Source: JAJYKC01 sp963823105
Lineage (GTDB): Bacteria > Acidobacteriota > Terriglobia > Bryobacterales > Bryobacteraceae
Assembly (NCBI GenBank): GCA_963823105.1
Contig: CAWGKC010000003.1
Location: 191,030-255,029 of the forward strand
DNA: 64,000 nt
Direction of reading: 5' to 3'
Shown: in pieces, positions 44,068 to 52,354 of the stretch
Layout: each line of letters opens with the position of its first letter
Position numbering within the stretch: the stretch's first letter is position 1
Translations under genes and position numbers: made by a program
The notes under the pieces: generated by a model
The model's database searches: none
Told to the model about the DNA's origin: nothing
What the model saw: the letters and a program-made list of their open reading frames with translations, nothing else

Positions 44068-44349
44068 ATGATCATGAAGAACCCGCCTCACCCCGGCCTT
44101 GTCGTGTTGCAGGAGTGTATTGAGCCTTCGGGCTTGAACATCACGCAAGCGGCCACGGCCCTTGGAGTGACACGCAACACGCTTTCGGAACTCGTAAACG
44201 GGAAGCGCGGCATATCCCCTGAAATGGCCGTGAGGCTGTCTAAGGTATTTGGCGGCAGCGCCGAAAGCTGGCTTGTGCAACAGGCGCAGTACGATCTTGC
44301 CCACGTTCGCGCCGACCGGATCAAGCTAAAGCGGCTGGCCCTTGTTTAG
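44068..44349 (+). CDS. higA: HigA-type antitoxin (XRE family)
   Basis: A 93-aa helix-turn-helix antitoxin. PPHPGLVVLQECIEPSGLNI, then TQAATALGVTRNTLSELVNG and KRGISPEMAVRLSKVFGG form the HigA/VapI-type XRE domain; the recognition helix is VTRNTLSELV. The tail WLVQQAQYDLAHV is the usual end. GAAAGGAA lies about 8 nt before ATG 44068. It neutralises HigB and represses the operon through the palindrome at 43752. Confidence 0.92.
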   Translation: MIMKNPPHPGLVVLQECIEPSGLNITQAATALGVTRNTLSELVNGKRGISPEMAVRLSKVFGGSAESWLVQQAQYDLAHVRADRIKLKRLALV

Positions 44350-44399
44350 ATTCACCCAGCGACGCCCTTTGCGAAACCGCATTTGCGCGCGCTCGCATG

Positions 44400-44414
44400 A
44401 CATGTGATACATGT
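44400..44414. promoter_or_regulatory. palindromic operator before relB-like gene
   Basis: ACATGTGATACATGT: two ACATGT palindromes 3 bp apart, together a perfect inverted repeat, 28 bp upstream of the RHH antitoxin ATG. Paired short palindromes are typical ribbon-helix-helix operators. Confidence 0.45.
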
Positions 44415-44442
44415 AGGAGACGTCCGCTAGAAGAAATCTCCC

Positions 44443-44655
44443 ATGCTTTCCATCCGCCTAGACCCGAAGATTGAGCGTCGCTTGGCGGCGCTCGCGAAGA
44501 AGACCGGGCGCACGAAAACCTATTACGTCCGGGAGCTTATCGAGGAGAACTTCGTCGACCTCGAAGTCCGTTACTTGGCGGAAGCGCGTCTTGAAAAGCG
44601 GCGGCCCGCGCTCGCGAGCGAACACGTGAGGAAAGAACTTGTCCTGGAACGTTGA
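44443..44655 (+). CDS. RelB/RHH-type antitoxin
   Basis: A 70-aa ribbon-helix-helix antitoxin: MLSIRLDPKIERRLAALAKK followed by TGRTKTYYVRELIEENFVDL is the RelB/StbD-like DNA-binding half, and the charged C-terminal helix would bind RelE. It overlaps by 17 bp the first codons of a relE gene that is truncated after about 25 residues. The antitoxin is therefore an orphan, apparently intact, and probably still able to bind its operator at 44400. Confidence 0.85.
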   Translation: MLSIRLDPKIERRLAALAKKTGRTKTYYVRELIEENFVDLEVRYLAEARLEKRRPALASEHVRKELVLER

Positions 44656-44712
44656 GTACGCCCCGGAGGCGCTTCAGGACCTCAAGAAAATCGACCGCGC
44701 GGCGTCGCGCCG
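44639..44712 (+). pseudogene. relE toxin 5' remnant, left copy
   Basis: From TTG 44639 the sequence reads SWNVEYAPEALQDLKKIDRA then ASRRF, the start of a RelE/ParE-type toxin (W.V.YSP.A..DL..L). Homology ends there and phoB-like sequence follows. A second remnant with the same endpoint zone lies at 45824. Confidence 0.65.
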
Positions 44713-44737
44713 ATTCCGGACGCGGAGGCCAGACTGC

Positions 44738-44840
44738 GGCGGGGTCAGATTGGACGTTGTGGCGGAGGCGGAGGGTGAAGACGTCGACGGTGCCGTCCGT
44801 GACGGCGCGGTCCTGGCCCGATAGGGTGTCCGGGAGTTGC
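44738..44840 (-). pseudogene. fragment of the phoB-like response regulator gene
   Basis: This 100-bp stretch aligns with 45984-46093, the winged-helix end of the response regulator, with about 80 percent identity by eye. It includes the shared GACGTCGACGGT and GACGGCGCGGTCCTGGCCC blocks. It ends at 44840, where metH-like sequence begins, which I interpret as a duplication junction. Confidence 0.65.
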
Positions 44841-45023
44841 GCGCTCCGAGCGCGGTCCGCCGGAATCGGCGGCGGTGAGTTTGCGCTGATGGATCATGGT
44901 ACCCATGGCATCGTCGAGTACGAGGATGCGGGAGGAGAGGGAATCTTCGAGCGATCGCTCGCGCGTGCGATCCAAAGGAAAGTTCTGAAGGTTACAACGG
45001 AGGGGCGAAAAAAACGCGCGGTA
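44841..45023 (-). pseudogene. fragment of the metH 5' end
   Basis: On the minus strand it reads LDRTRERSLEDSLSSRILVL then DDAMGTMIHQRKLTAADSGG, closely matching the MetH start (LDRTRQQSLEDSLASRILVL, DGAMGTMIQQRNLTAADFGG). Similarity continues about 40 bp upstream of the start codon and then stops. It aligns with 43399-43577. Confidence 0.75.
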
Positions 45024-45118
45024 CAAGCCGGCATCGACGCGAGCTGGGGCTGATTCAGCTTGCCCAAAGCCGCTTTTAGCGTGAGGCTATGAGAGCATAA
45101 GAACGAGGGGCTACCGCA

Positions 45119-45382
45119 ATGACCATTGAGATTCAGAGACCCGAACTCGAAGCCCTCATCCGGGAGCGGATGAAAAGCGGCGGATTCCAGAGCGTTGAAG
45201 ACGTTCTCATGCAGGCGCTGAGATCGTCGTCTATTGCGCCGGAGCAAGGCGCCGGGATATCGAATGGAACGCCCGCTTCCACGGGAGCCGACCTTGTAGC
45301 CGCGATGCAGGCTTCACCGTACAAGGAGATCAACCTGGAGCCAACACGCGATCGACTACCGGTGCGTGACGTTGCGTTCTGA
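45119..45382 (+). CDS. vapB: VapB-like antitoxin
   Basis: An 87-aa antitoxin. MTIEIQRPELEALIRERMKS then GGFQSVEDVLMQALRSS is a ParD/VapB-like ribbon-helix-helix start. The tail ADLVAAMQASPYKEINLEPT matches the family's usual 'L...SP...I.LEP.R...PVRDV' toxin-binding end. ACGAGGGG lies 8 nt before the ATG. Its stop overlaps the VapC start by one base (TGATG). No clear palindrome was found upstream. Confidence 0.85.
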   Translation: MTIEIQRPELEALIRERMKSGGFQSVEDVLMQALRSSSIAPEQGAGISNGTPASTGADLVAAMQASPYKEINLEPTRDRLPVRDVAF

Positions 45383-45807
45383 TGGAGTGGTTGCTGGATA
45401 CCAATGTCTTGTCGGAGTTGCGCCGGCCGAGGCCTGAACAGCGGGTTGTGGCCTTCATTGAAGGGTGCCCGCTTGAGCGGCTTTACATCAGCGTGGTCAC
45501 TCTTGCCGAGATTCGATTTGGAATTGAGCTTGTCGGCGAACCCACGCTCCGCGCCGAGTTGAATGGCTGGCTCACGCATCAGGTCCGCCCCATGTTCGAC
45601 AGGCGAGTTCTGCCGGTGACCGAAGACATCATGCTCAAGTGGCGGCTTCTGGTCGAGGAAGGCAGGAAGGCAGGGCACACGTTCTCTCAACCGGACCTGA
45701 TCATCGCGGCGACCGCCGTTCACCACGGCATGAGGGTCGTCACTCGCGATCGAAGCGACTACGACAAGGCCCGCGTGCCCGTTATGAATCCCTGGGATGC
45801 TTCGTAG
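45382..45807 (+). CDS. vapC: VapC-type PIN ribonuclease toxin
   Basis: A complete 141-aa PIN-domain toxin. Catalytic acidic residues are present in order: LLDTNVLSELRR (Asp 6), VVTLAEIRFGIE (Glu about 43), SQPDLIIAATAVHH (Asp about 105) and VVTRDRSDYDKARV (Asp about 123). It ends VMNPWDAS like FitB/VapC relatives. VapC toxins cleave tRNA or rRNA. The pair with VapB is intact, unlike the related broken pair at 4.3-5.0 kb. It lies between two relE remnants, in the right-hand part of the duplicated TA island. Confidence 0.92.
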   Translation: MEWLLDTNVLSELRRPRPEQRVVAFIEGCPLERLYISVVTLAEIRFGIELVGEPTLRAELNGWLTHQVRPMFDRRVLPVTEDIMLKWRLLVEEGRKAGHTFSQPDLIIAATAVHHGMRVVTRDRSDYDKARVPVMNPWDAS

Positions 45808-45823
45808 CGTTCCGGCGAAGGCC

Positions 45824-45892
45824 TTGCCCTGGAACGTTGAGTACGCCCCGAGGCGCTTCATGACCTCAAGAAGACCGACCCCGCGTCGGCGA
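45824..45892 (+). pseudogene. relE toxin 5' remnant, right copy
   Basis: TTG CCC TGG AAC GTT GAG TAC GCC repeats the left relE copy (44639) with a one-base deletion after CCCC, and homology stops just before the 3' end of the response regulator gene. No antitoxin precedes it; VapBC takes that place. Confidence 0.6.
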
Positions 45893-45894
45893 GG

Positions 45895-46611
45895 TTAGAC
45901 GGTCGCGGGCGTTTTTTCGAGCGCGGCGGGGGCTTCGGCGTTAAAGCTGTAGCCGAAGCCGCGGACGGAGCGGATGAGGAGGGGGTTGGCGGGATCGGTT
46001 TCGACTTTGTGGCGCAGGCGGAGGATGTAGACGTCGACGGTACGGTCGGTGACGGCGCGGTCCTGGCCCCATACGGCGTCGAGGAGTTGCTCGCGGCCGA
46101 AGACAACGCCGGGGCGGCTCATCAGGTATTCGAGGAGGCGGAATTCGGTGGCGGTTAAGAGGAGTTCCTCGCCATTGTGGCGCACGCGGCAACTGGAGCG
46201 GTCGAGTTCAAGCTGGCCGGAGCGGACGATTTTGGCCGGAGCGGCCTGGCCGCGGAACTGGGTCTTGATGCGGGCGATGAGTTCGCGGATGAAGAAGGGT
46301 TTGACGATGTAGTCGTTGGCGCCGAGCTCGAGGCCGACGATGCGGTCGGCTTCGGAGGCGCGGGCGGTGAGGAAGATGACGGGGAGGTGGGCGAGGTCGG
46401 GATGGCTGCGGATACCTTTGCAGATGTCGAGGCCGTCGGAGTCGGGCAGCATGATGTCGAGCAGGACGAGATCGGGACGCTCGCGGCGGCAAAGCTCGAT
46501 GGCTCCTTTGCCGGTTTGGGCGCCGGCGAAAGCGAAGCCCTCCTTCTCGAGGTTGTACCTCAGAAGGGCGTAAAGGTCGGAATCATCTTCTATTAGAACG
46601 ATCTTTTTCAT
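45895..46611 (-). CDS. PhoB/OmpR-family response regulator
   Basis: A 238-aa two-component regulator. The receiver domain has the acidic pair IEDDSD, the phospho-accepting Asp in LVLLDIMLPDSDGLD (about residue 54), Thr in VIFLTARASEAD and Lys in ANDYIVKPFFIRE. The C-terminal winged helix has LTATEFRLLEYLMSRPGVVF, then TVDVYILRLRHKVETDPANP and SVRGFGYSF. This is the PhoB subtype. It lies 45 bp downstream of its kinase. PhoB/PhoR pairs usually control phosphate scavenging, but no pho genes are nearby, so the signal is inferred only from the architecture. Confidence 0.92.
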   Translation of the reverse strand: MKKIVLIEDDSDLYALLRYNLEKEGFAFAGAQTGKGAIELCRRERPDLVLLDIMLPDSDGLDICKGIRSHPDLAHLPVIFLTARASEADRIVGLELGANDYIVKPFFIRELIARIKTQFRGQAAPAKIVRSGQLELDRSSCRVRHNGEELLLTATEFRLLEYLMSRPGVVFGREQLLDAVWGQDRAVTDRTVDVYILRLRHKVETDPANPLLIRSVRGFGYSFNAEAPAALEKTPATV

Positions 46612-46656
46612 GCGGCCTTGACCTAATATGGTAAACCGTTTTCCGTTACAAATTGA

Positions 46657-48126
46657 TTACGGCGCGGTTAACTCCGATTGAACGGCTCCGGTTTCCTGGA
46701 TGCCCAAGTCGTGGATGGGGAGGGTGAAGAAGAACGTAGATCCTTCATTCAAAACGCTTTCCACGCGCGCTTCCCCGCCCTGGGCGCGAGCGAGGTGTTT
46801 TACAATCGCGAGACCCAAGCCGGTGCCGCCGAGTTCGCGGGAGCGGGCTTTATCGACGCGATAGAAACGCTCGAACAGGCGCGGGAGTTCCTGTTGCGGG
46901 ATGCCGATGCCGGTGTCGCGGACATAGATCTCCACTTTTTCCATTCCGGGGCCGTCGAGGACGTGGGCGCCGACGTAGATTTTATTTCCGGCGGGAGTGT
47001 ACTTGAGGGCGTTGTCCATGAGGTTGGTGAGGATCTGGTGGACGGCTTCGGAATCGCAGAAGACTTCGGCCTCGGGAGGAGCTGGATCGACGACGATGGA
47101 GACTTCTTTCTTGTCGGCGAGGGGCTGCATGGACTCGACGTTCTGGCGGAGGAGGCCGTTGACGTAGTAGCCGGCGAATTGGAATTTCTGGGTTTTGAGT
47201 TCGATGCGCGAGAGGGTGAGGAGGTCGGCGGTGAGGCGGCCGAGGCGCTCGGCGTTTTGCTTGATGATGCCGAGGAAGCGGACGTTGTGATCGGGGTCGT
47301 GGAGGGCGCCGTCGAGGAGGGTGTCGGTGTAGCCCTGGATGGAGGCGAGCGGGGTGCGGAGTTCGTGGGAGACGTTGATGACGAAGTCTTTGCGGATGCG
47401 CTCGAGCTTTTCCATTTCCGACTGTTCGCGCTGGAGTTCCTGGTAGACTTTTTCGAGTTTTTGGCCGGTTTCATTGAGGCGGCCGCTGAGGACGGCGAGT
47501 TCGCCGGAGCCGTGGGAGGCGAGGCGTGCGTGGAAATCGCCTTCGGCGAGTTTGCCGCTGAATTCGATGATGGCGCCGAGGCGGCGGGAGAAATAGCGCG
47601 AGAAGAAGGCGGCGAGGGCGAGGAAGGGGAGGAAGGCGAGGGCGGTGGAGGCGGCGACGCGGCGGCGGATGGAGGCGATGCGGGCCTGGATGGAGGCGAG
47701 GGGGAGGGCGAGGCGAAGGGCGTTGGGGCCAGCGGGGACGGCGACGTAGAGAAGATCGATGCCGAGGGTGACGGAGCGGCGGATGGAAGAGCCGGGGCGG
47801 CCGTGCCAGGCGGCGATCAGTTCGGGGCGGTTGCGGTGGTTCTCCATGCGGCGAGGGTCGGCTTCGGAATCGGCGAGGACGCGGCCATCGGGAGCGACGA
47901 GGGTGAGGCGGGCGCCGGCGGCGGCGGCGATGGAGCGGACGTCGCGGACGAGTTCCGGTTCGGGAAGCAGCGCGGCCATGCGGGCCTTTTCGGCGAGGCC
48001 GCGGCGGATGTCGGCGAGGTAGTCGGATTCGGTGCCGCGGGCGGCGAGGAAATCGACGGCGACGACGGTGACGCCGAGGACGAGCAGGAGGAGGACGATG
48101 AGTTTGAGGAAGATTCGCGGCGCCAC
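46657..48126 (-). CDS. PhoR-like sensor histidine kinase
   Basis: A 489-aa membrane kinase. GTG 48126 is preferred because GGAGG stands 6 nt before it; an upstream frame reaches 48162. Domains: first helix (IFLKLIVLLLLVLGVTVVAV), periplasmic sensor of about 120 aa, second helix (STALAFLPFLALAAFF), HAMP, HisKA with VINVSHELRTPLASIQG (His about 255), and HATPase_c with NLMDNALKYTP, VRDTGIGIP and GGTGLGLAIVKH. The periplasmic LTLVAPDGRVLADSEADPRR is the PhoR-like sensor style. It phosphorylates the downstream regulator. Confidence 0.92.
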   Translation of the reverse strand: MAPRIFLKLIVLLLLVLGVTVVAVDFLAARGTESDYLADIRRGLAEKARMAALLPEPELVRDVRSIAAAAGARLTLVAPDGRVLADSEADPRRMENHRNRPELIAAWHGRPGSSIRRSVTLGIDLLYVAVPAGPNALRLALPLASIQARIASIRRRVAASTALAFLPFLALAAFFSRYFSRRLGAIIEFSGKLAEGDFHARLASHGSGELAVLSGRLNETGQKLEKVYQELQREQSEMEKLERIRKDFVINVSHELRTPLASIQGYTDTLLDGALHDPDHNVRFLGIIKQNAERLGRLTADLLTLSRIELKTQKFQFAGYYVNGLLRQNVESMQPLADKKEVSIVVDPAPPEAEVFCDSEAVHQILTNLMDNALKYTPAGNKIYVGAHVLDGPGMEKVEIYVRDTGIGIPQQELPRLFERFYRVDKARSRELGGTGLGLAIVKHLARAQGGEARVESVLNEGSTFFFTLPIHDLGIQETGAVQSELTAP

Positions 48127-48191
48127 GGGTGTCCTCCAATTATCGCAGGAGGACGTAACCATGACGCCGCAACGATCCGGCGAGGCGCGGC

Positions 48192-48962
48192 TTAACCACC
48201 ACCGGCCCTCCGTCCTTGCGCGGGCTCGCTTTCCGGGAGGAACGGCCGGGCATTCGCCGAAATCAATGAGATCCGCTGTTTGACCTCTTCGATCTTGTCC
48301 TTGTCGAAATAGAAATCCGCCTGAACGGGGTTCCTGTCTAAGGAGAGCCGCAGCCGGCCCGCCAAGCGGTTATCGATAACCACGTAGTCTTCGGCCAGGG
48401 ACGCGTTCGGATCGAGCGGCGCGACGAACACGCGAATGCCCGATTTACGCTGCGCCTCAAGCACGGGCCGCAGCGAGGCAAGTTCGTCCCGGTTCGCGTA
48501 AAGAAAGATCCGCGTTATCTCGATCCGGTTGGCGGCATTTGTATTGCGTTCCTGGTATTCGTCGCCGAACTTGTGCTTCCACCAGCTCTTGTCGCTGCTG
48601 GTGGCTAGCATTCGGAACTGCACTTCGCTCATCATCTTGAGCGCAGCAAGATTCAGTTCGGCGGCCGGGACGGTGATGACCCCTCTTCGTTCAAGCCCGC
48701 TTTGTGTCGATCGCAGCGATTCGTTGAGAAGCCATGCGGCGAACGGGTCCACCGCCGCCGTTTCGCGGCCCGAATGCACGGCGCGAATCAGCTCGCGGTC
48801 CTGGTCGCCGGCGATGAAGTAATCGTTGGCGACCGCGTACCCGCATGCCGCAACAAGGCAGCAGGCGGCCGCGTATTTGGCAATCTCAAGTTTGTTGGCC
48901 GGCCACGAGATCACGTCCAGAACGTCCTTCGTAGCTTTTACCGCTCCTATAACATCGATCAT
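48192..48962 (-). CDS. membrane-anchored protein of unknown function
   Basis: A 256-aa protein with GGAGG 8 nt before its ATG. One N-terminal hydrophobic helix (IAKYAAACCLVAACGYAVAN) anchors a domain of about 200 residues. The domain has a helical part, then alternating strands: NRIEITRIFLYANRDELASL, then KSGIRVFVAPLDP, EDYVVIDNRLAGRLRLSLD and QADFYFDKDKIEEVKQR. The alternation, with an 'EDYVV.DN..A' segment before a final helix, recalls phospholipase-D-like accessory domains in signalling proteins, but no HKD motif is present. I do not recognise a named family. It follows the EgtD-like gene by 45 bp and precedes the kinase by 65 bp on one strand. Confidence 0.65.
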   Translation of the reverse strand: MIDVIGAVKATKDVLDVISWPANKLEIAKYAAACCLVAACGYAVANDYFIAGDQDRELIRAVHSGRETAAVDPFAAWLLNESLRSTQSGLERRGVITVPAAELNLAALKMMSEVQFRMLATSSDKSWWKHKFGDEYQERNTNAANRIEITRIFLYANRDELASLRPVLEAQRKSGIRVFVAPLDPNASLAEDYVVIDNRLAGRLRLSLDRNPVQADFYFDKDKIEEVKQRISLISANARPFLPESEPAQGRRAGGG

Positions 48963-49007
48963 TGTTTTTTCCTCCCTCTGAACTCCGCTGAATTCTGGTT
49001 GACGATT

Positions 49008-49979
49008 TCAAATGGGGTGACGGTGTTCCGGGCACGGATTGCCACCCGGCGATGGATTCAGACACACGCGCGCGACCGCGCAACTTTCGCTCTCGTCCGA
49101 GTAGATCTCGACACTGGAGAAATGACATTTCAGAAGCGCCTGGAGATCCCGCATCCGGTATCGGCAGGAAAACGAGGTGACGATCCGCCGGCCGGGCTGT
49201 AGGCGGACCTTTCCGACGCTTACCGGGCTGAGGATCTCGAAGCCCATTTCGATGCGGCCGCGCTCGAACCGGACGAAATAGTCGACCGAGCCGGCGTCGA
49301 CGCCAACGATCTCCAGCGGCAGGAAATTGAACGACCGCGCTTCGCTTGAGCGATAGGGCCGCATTACGGATTCGAGGGAATCGTCCCGCAACAGTTCGAC
49401 CGCGATCACGGCCGCGCCGCCGGCCTGGATCAGGCGGGAGAGCAAGCGGCAGGCGCGCCGGGGATCGTAATTCATAAACGTGACGCCCATAAGCACCAAT
49501 CGCGCGGACGAATCGCTCATCCTGGAAAGGCGCAGTGGCAGTTCCTCAAACAGCAAATGGCAAGGCTCGATGGGGAATCCGAACGGCCGGCAGGCGTCGG
49601 CGGCCAGCTTCAGGAAACGATCGTTGATATCCACCGGCGTGTAACGTCCGGCGAGGCGCTGGGCGCGCATTCGTTCGAGCAGAGGGAAGGTCTTGTCCGG
49701 ATAGCCGGGCCCGAGGTCAATGACGTTCACGGGCGCGGCGAGCCGCGAGATAATCGACTCGCTATTCCGCTCCATAAGGTTGCGGACGGTCGAGTGAAAC
49801 CCGTCGCCGTAAACGGACGACCGCATCAGGCTGAGATAGGCCTCCGCTTGCCGTTCGATGAGGTAAAGGTTGAACGGGTTGTCCAACCAGACGGTGCAAT
49901 TTCCCGGGACTGCCGTTGAGATTTGCCGTTCCAGCTCGCGGCGCGGATCTGAGGAAACTCGTTCCGAAGTAAGTGTCAT
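49008..49979 (-). CDS. EgtD-like SAM-dependent methyltransferase
   Basis: A 323-aa class I methyltransferase of the histidine-specific (EgtD/DUF2260) type. ATG 49979 follows GGAGAGAAC. The SAM-binding loop is VNVIDLGPGYPDKTFPLLER (family form DLG.G...K), followed by YTPVDINDRFLKLAADACRP (acidic ribose-binding residue). VLMGVTFMNYDPRRACRLLS comes after. EgtD trimethylates histidine in ergothioneine synthesis, but no EgtB sulfoxide synthase is nearby, so the substrate may be another amino acid or a peptide. It stands in a run of six to eight same-strand genes downstream of the caspase-WD40 gene. Confidence 0.78.
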   Translation of the reverse strand: MTLTSERVSSDPRRELERQISTAVPGNCTVWLDNPFNLYLIERQAEAYLSLMRSSVYGDGFHSTVRNLMERNSESIISRLAAPVNVIDLGPGYPDKTFPLLERMRAQRLAGRYTPVDINDRFLKLAADACRPFGFPIEPCHLLFEELPLRLSRMSDSSARLVLMGVTFMNYDPRRACRLLSRLIQAGGAAVIAVELLRDDSLESVMRPYRSSEARSFNFLPLEIVGVDAGSVDYFVRFERGRIEMGFEILSPVSVGKVRLQPGRRIVTSFSCRYRMRDLQALLKCHFSSVEIYSDESESCAVARVCLNPSPGGNPCPEHRHPI

Positions 49980-50064
49980 GTTCTCTCCTGCCTGATAGTG
50001 CGCGAACGGACGCGGCAAGGGGACATGGAAATTCTTGCGGCGTATCGGCGGAAAGCTTACTTTT

Positions 50065-51879
50065 CTAGCGGCTGAGGATTTGAACTTCCAGCGGGGCGAG
50101 GGTGATTCGGATGGAGCGAAGGGGGCCGGCGCCGGAGCCGCCGGCGGCTTCCTGGACCGAGACGGAGCCGGCGGGTTTGTCTTGGACGGGGCCGGGGAGT
50201 GTGAACGCGGGTTTATTGCTGTATCGGACGCGGTAGGAATCGGACGGCTGGTTGAGGGTGATGTCGACGATGACGTCGAATGCGCGGGCGTCGGTCGGGC
50301 TGCAGTTGGCGGCGACGACGACTTCCTGGTCCATCAGAATCCGGGAGAAGGCGAGGATGCCTTGCGGGAACGTGGAGAGGCCGAAGTGAATTCCGTCGCC
50401 GGAGACCGGGCGGAAATAGAAGCGGCCGTAGCGAAGGGCCGGCTCGGAGGCGCGGACGGCGGCGAGTTGGGAGATTTGGCGGTAGTAAAAACTTTCCGCG
50501 TTGAAACCGGGACCGCCCCAGAGGGCTTCGCGCACGGCGGGGTCGCTGCCGCTGCCGTGAAGGCCTTGTTCGGTTCCGTAATACAGGCAGGGGATTCCGG
50601 GAAGGCTGTAGAGGCAGCCGAGGCCGAGGGTGACTTGATCGTCGAAGGCGTTCTCGTTGCCGGGCTGGACATAGCGGATGCGTTCCTTGACGTCGTGATT
50701 GTCGAGGAAGGTTACGAAGAAACGGGTGGCGTCGCCGTGGGAGCTGAGCACGTCCGCTTCGACGCTCTTGCGCAACTGGTACATGTTCACCAGGTCCGAC
50801 GGCGCGGCGAAGCCTTTGACGGCGGGCTTGAGGTTGAAGAACAGCGGATAATCGAGCGCGGCGTCGACGCCGACCATGTCGGATTGGTCCGTCGTCGCGC
50901 GGCCGATGAAGCGGGCGATCTCCTGTTCCGCGTCGCCGACGAACACTTCGCCGAAGGTGAAGAAGTTTTTCTTGCCGGAGCTGAGCGCGAATTCGCGGAT
51001 GGAGTTTCCGAATAATTGGGGGAAGCCTCCTTTCAGGTATCGCAGGGTGTCGATGCGGAATCCGTCGATGTCGAAACGGGCGATGGCGTATTGGTAGGCG
51101 CGGATGAGGAATTGTTGGAGTGGAACCAGGTCCGTGCGGAATTGTTTTAGGGAGGCGAAGTCTCCGGTGGTGTCGTCATCGGGGCCGGGAAGGCCCTGGC
51201 GGCGGAAGAAGGAATTGTCGTGGAGCTCGCTGGGCCATACGAGGGCGTCCGTCGACGGGTTGGGAATGGCGGCGATGTCGGGCCATTCGGGATGGGCGGC
51301 GCCGGTTGCGTCGCGCCACTCGATGGCGCGGGGGGATGGGCGGAAGTCCGCTTCCGCGCCGCCGGATTGTTCGCAGTCCTGTTCGCCGGAATCGCAGACA
51401 TAGGCGAAGACGTTGCCGGTGTGGTTGAGCACGATGTCGAGGATGACGTAGAGGCCGAGCTGGTGGGCGGCGTCGACCAAAGAGCGCAACTCATCGTCGG
51501 CGTGCGCGGGATCTTTCGCGAAGCGCGGATCGGCGCGAAGGAAATGGCGAATGCCGTAACCGTGATAGGTGCCTTCTTCGAAGGGCACGTTGGCAAGAAC
51601 GGGGCTGAGCCAGATGGCGCCGGCCCCGAGTCCTTTAATATAGGGCAACTGGTCCTGGATACCGGCGAAGTTTCCGCCTTGAAATCCGTAGAAATTGGGG
51701 TCGTCGAAGGGCAAGTGGCGTGGCGGGGCGGCGGAGTTATTGAACCGGTCGACCATAAGGAAGTAGATCCATTGGTCGCGCCAGTCGATGGGCGATGGGA
51801 AGGCTTTGGGCGTGCCGCCGGTGTCGCGGACCTGGCTGAAGACGGCCTGGAATTCTGAGGAGAAAAGTGAATCGGGCAT
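50065..51879 (-). CDS. GH13 alpha-amylase-like glycosidase
   Basis: A 604-aa GH13 enzyme without signal peptide, so probably cytoplasmic. All conserved regions are present: AGAIWLSPVLANV, LGLYVILDIVLNHTGN (region I), FDIDGFRIDTLRYLKGG (region II, nucleophile Asp), FFTFGEVFVGD (region III, acid/base Glu) and FVTFLDNHDVKERI (region IV, transition-state Asp). A C-terminal beta domain of about 110 residues ends IRITLAPLEVQIL. It hydrolyses or rearranges alpha-glucans. The upstream membrane-protein gene ends 35 bp away, so it may belong to the caspase operon, but glucan turnover has no obvious link to that system. Confidence 0.92.
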   Translation of the reverse strand: MPDSLFSSEFQAVFSQVRDTGGTPKAFPSPIDWRDQWIYFLMVDRFNNSAAPPRHLPFDDPNFYGFQGGNFAGIQDQLPYIKGLGAGAIWLSPVLANVPFEEGTYHGYGIRHFLRADPRFAKDPAHADDELRSLVDAAHQLGLYVILDIVLNHTGNVFAYVCDSGEQDCEQSGGAEADFRPSPRAIEWRDATGAAHPEWPDIAAIPNPSTDALVWPSELHDNSFFRRQGLPGPDDDTTGDFASLKQFRTDLVPLQQFLIRAYQYAIARFDIDGFRIDTLRYLKGGFPQLFGNSIREFALSSGKKNFFTFGEVFVGDAEQEIARFIGRATTDQSDMVGVDAALDYPLFFNLKPAVKGFAAPSDLVNMYQLRKSVEADVLSSHGDATRFFVTFLDNHDVKERIRYVQPGNENAFDDQVTLGLGCLYSLPGIPCLYYGTEQGLHGSGSDPAVREALWGGPGFNAESFYYRQISQLAAVRASEPALRYGRFYFRPVSGDGIHFGLSTFPQGILAFSRILMDQEVVVAANCSPTDARAFDVIVDITLNQPSDSYRVRYSNKPAFTLPGPVQDKPAGSVSVQEAAGGSGAGPLRSIRITLAPLEVQILSR

Positions 51880-51913
51880 AAGATTCCCTGTCTGAAGCGA
51901 GCCAGCCGCCGGT

Positions 51914-52348
51914 TTAAGCGGCGTTGGGTTTATTTTTGCGCGCGGAACTCTTTGCGCCGGCGAAGAAGTACGAAAGCATACCGGCTACCAGAAATGAACC
52001 GCCCTTTGAGACCGTGTCCAGATACGATTCGAGATCGGGCAGTTTCCATCCATCGGCCCTGGTGAAGGCGAGCATGCCGACGAGGAGCAAGGAATTCCAG
52101 GCCAGCGAGAGGGCCAGGGCCATGATGAGCAGCGAGAGCGGAGCCGGCGGAAGGGACTTATCCTGGGCGAACGTGCCGCCTAAAATGACCGCGAGCTGCA
52201 CCGAGTAGATGGCCAAAATCCGGGTGATAAGCGACGTGGCCTGATCCGGAAAGATCCGGTTGCTCGCGCCGGCGGAGAAAGCCATGCCGATCGAGACAAA
52301 GAGGAATACGAGGAAGATACCCAGCAGCAACACACGGTCCCGTTGCAT
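51914..52348 (-). CDS. small four-helix membrane protein
   Basis: A 144-aa protein with four predicted membrane helices: VLLLGIFLVFLFVSIGMAFS, ILAIYSVQLAVILGGTFA, LLIMALALSLAWNSLLLVGM and FLVAGMLSYFFAGA. A basic tail (SSARKNKPNAA) is probably cytoplasmic. I recognise no family. It starts 6 bp after the lipoprotein stop (TAACACGATATG), so the two are translated from one message. Together with the caspase and lipoprotein it forms a tight three-gene unit; a membrane sensor or effector role is possible. Confidence 0.7.
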   Translation of the reverse strand: MQRDRVLLLGIFLVFLFVSIGMAFSAGASNRIFPDQATSLITRILAIYSVQLAVILGGTFAQDKSLPPAPLSLLIMALALSLAWNSLLLVGMLAFTRADGWKLPDLESYLDTVSKGGSFLVAGMLSYFFAGAKSSARKNKPNAA

Positions 52349-52354
52349 ATCGTG

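Noticed and set aside
46678..48195. 505-codon acidic frame opposite the histidine kinase
   Set aside because: Extreme Glu/Gly/Val content reflects the complementary strand of a GC-rich kinase gene; the kinase motifs are decisive.
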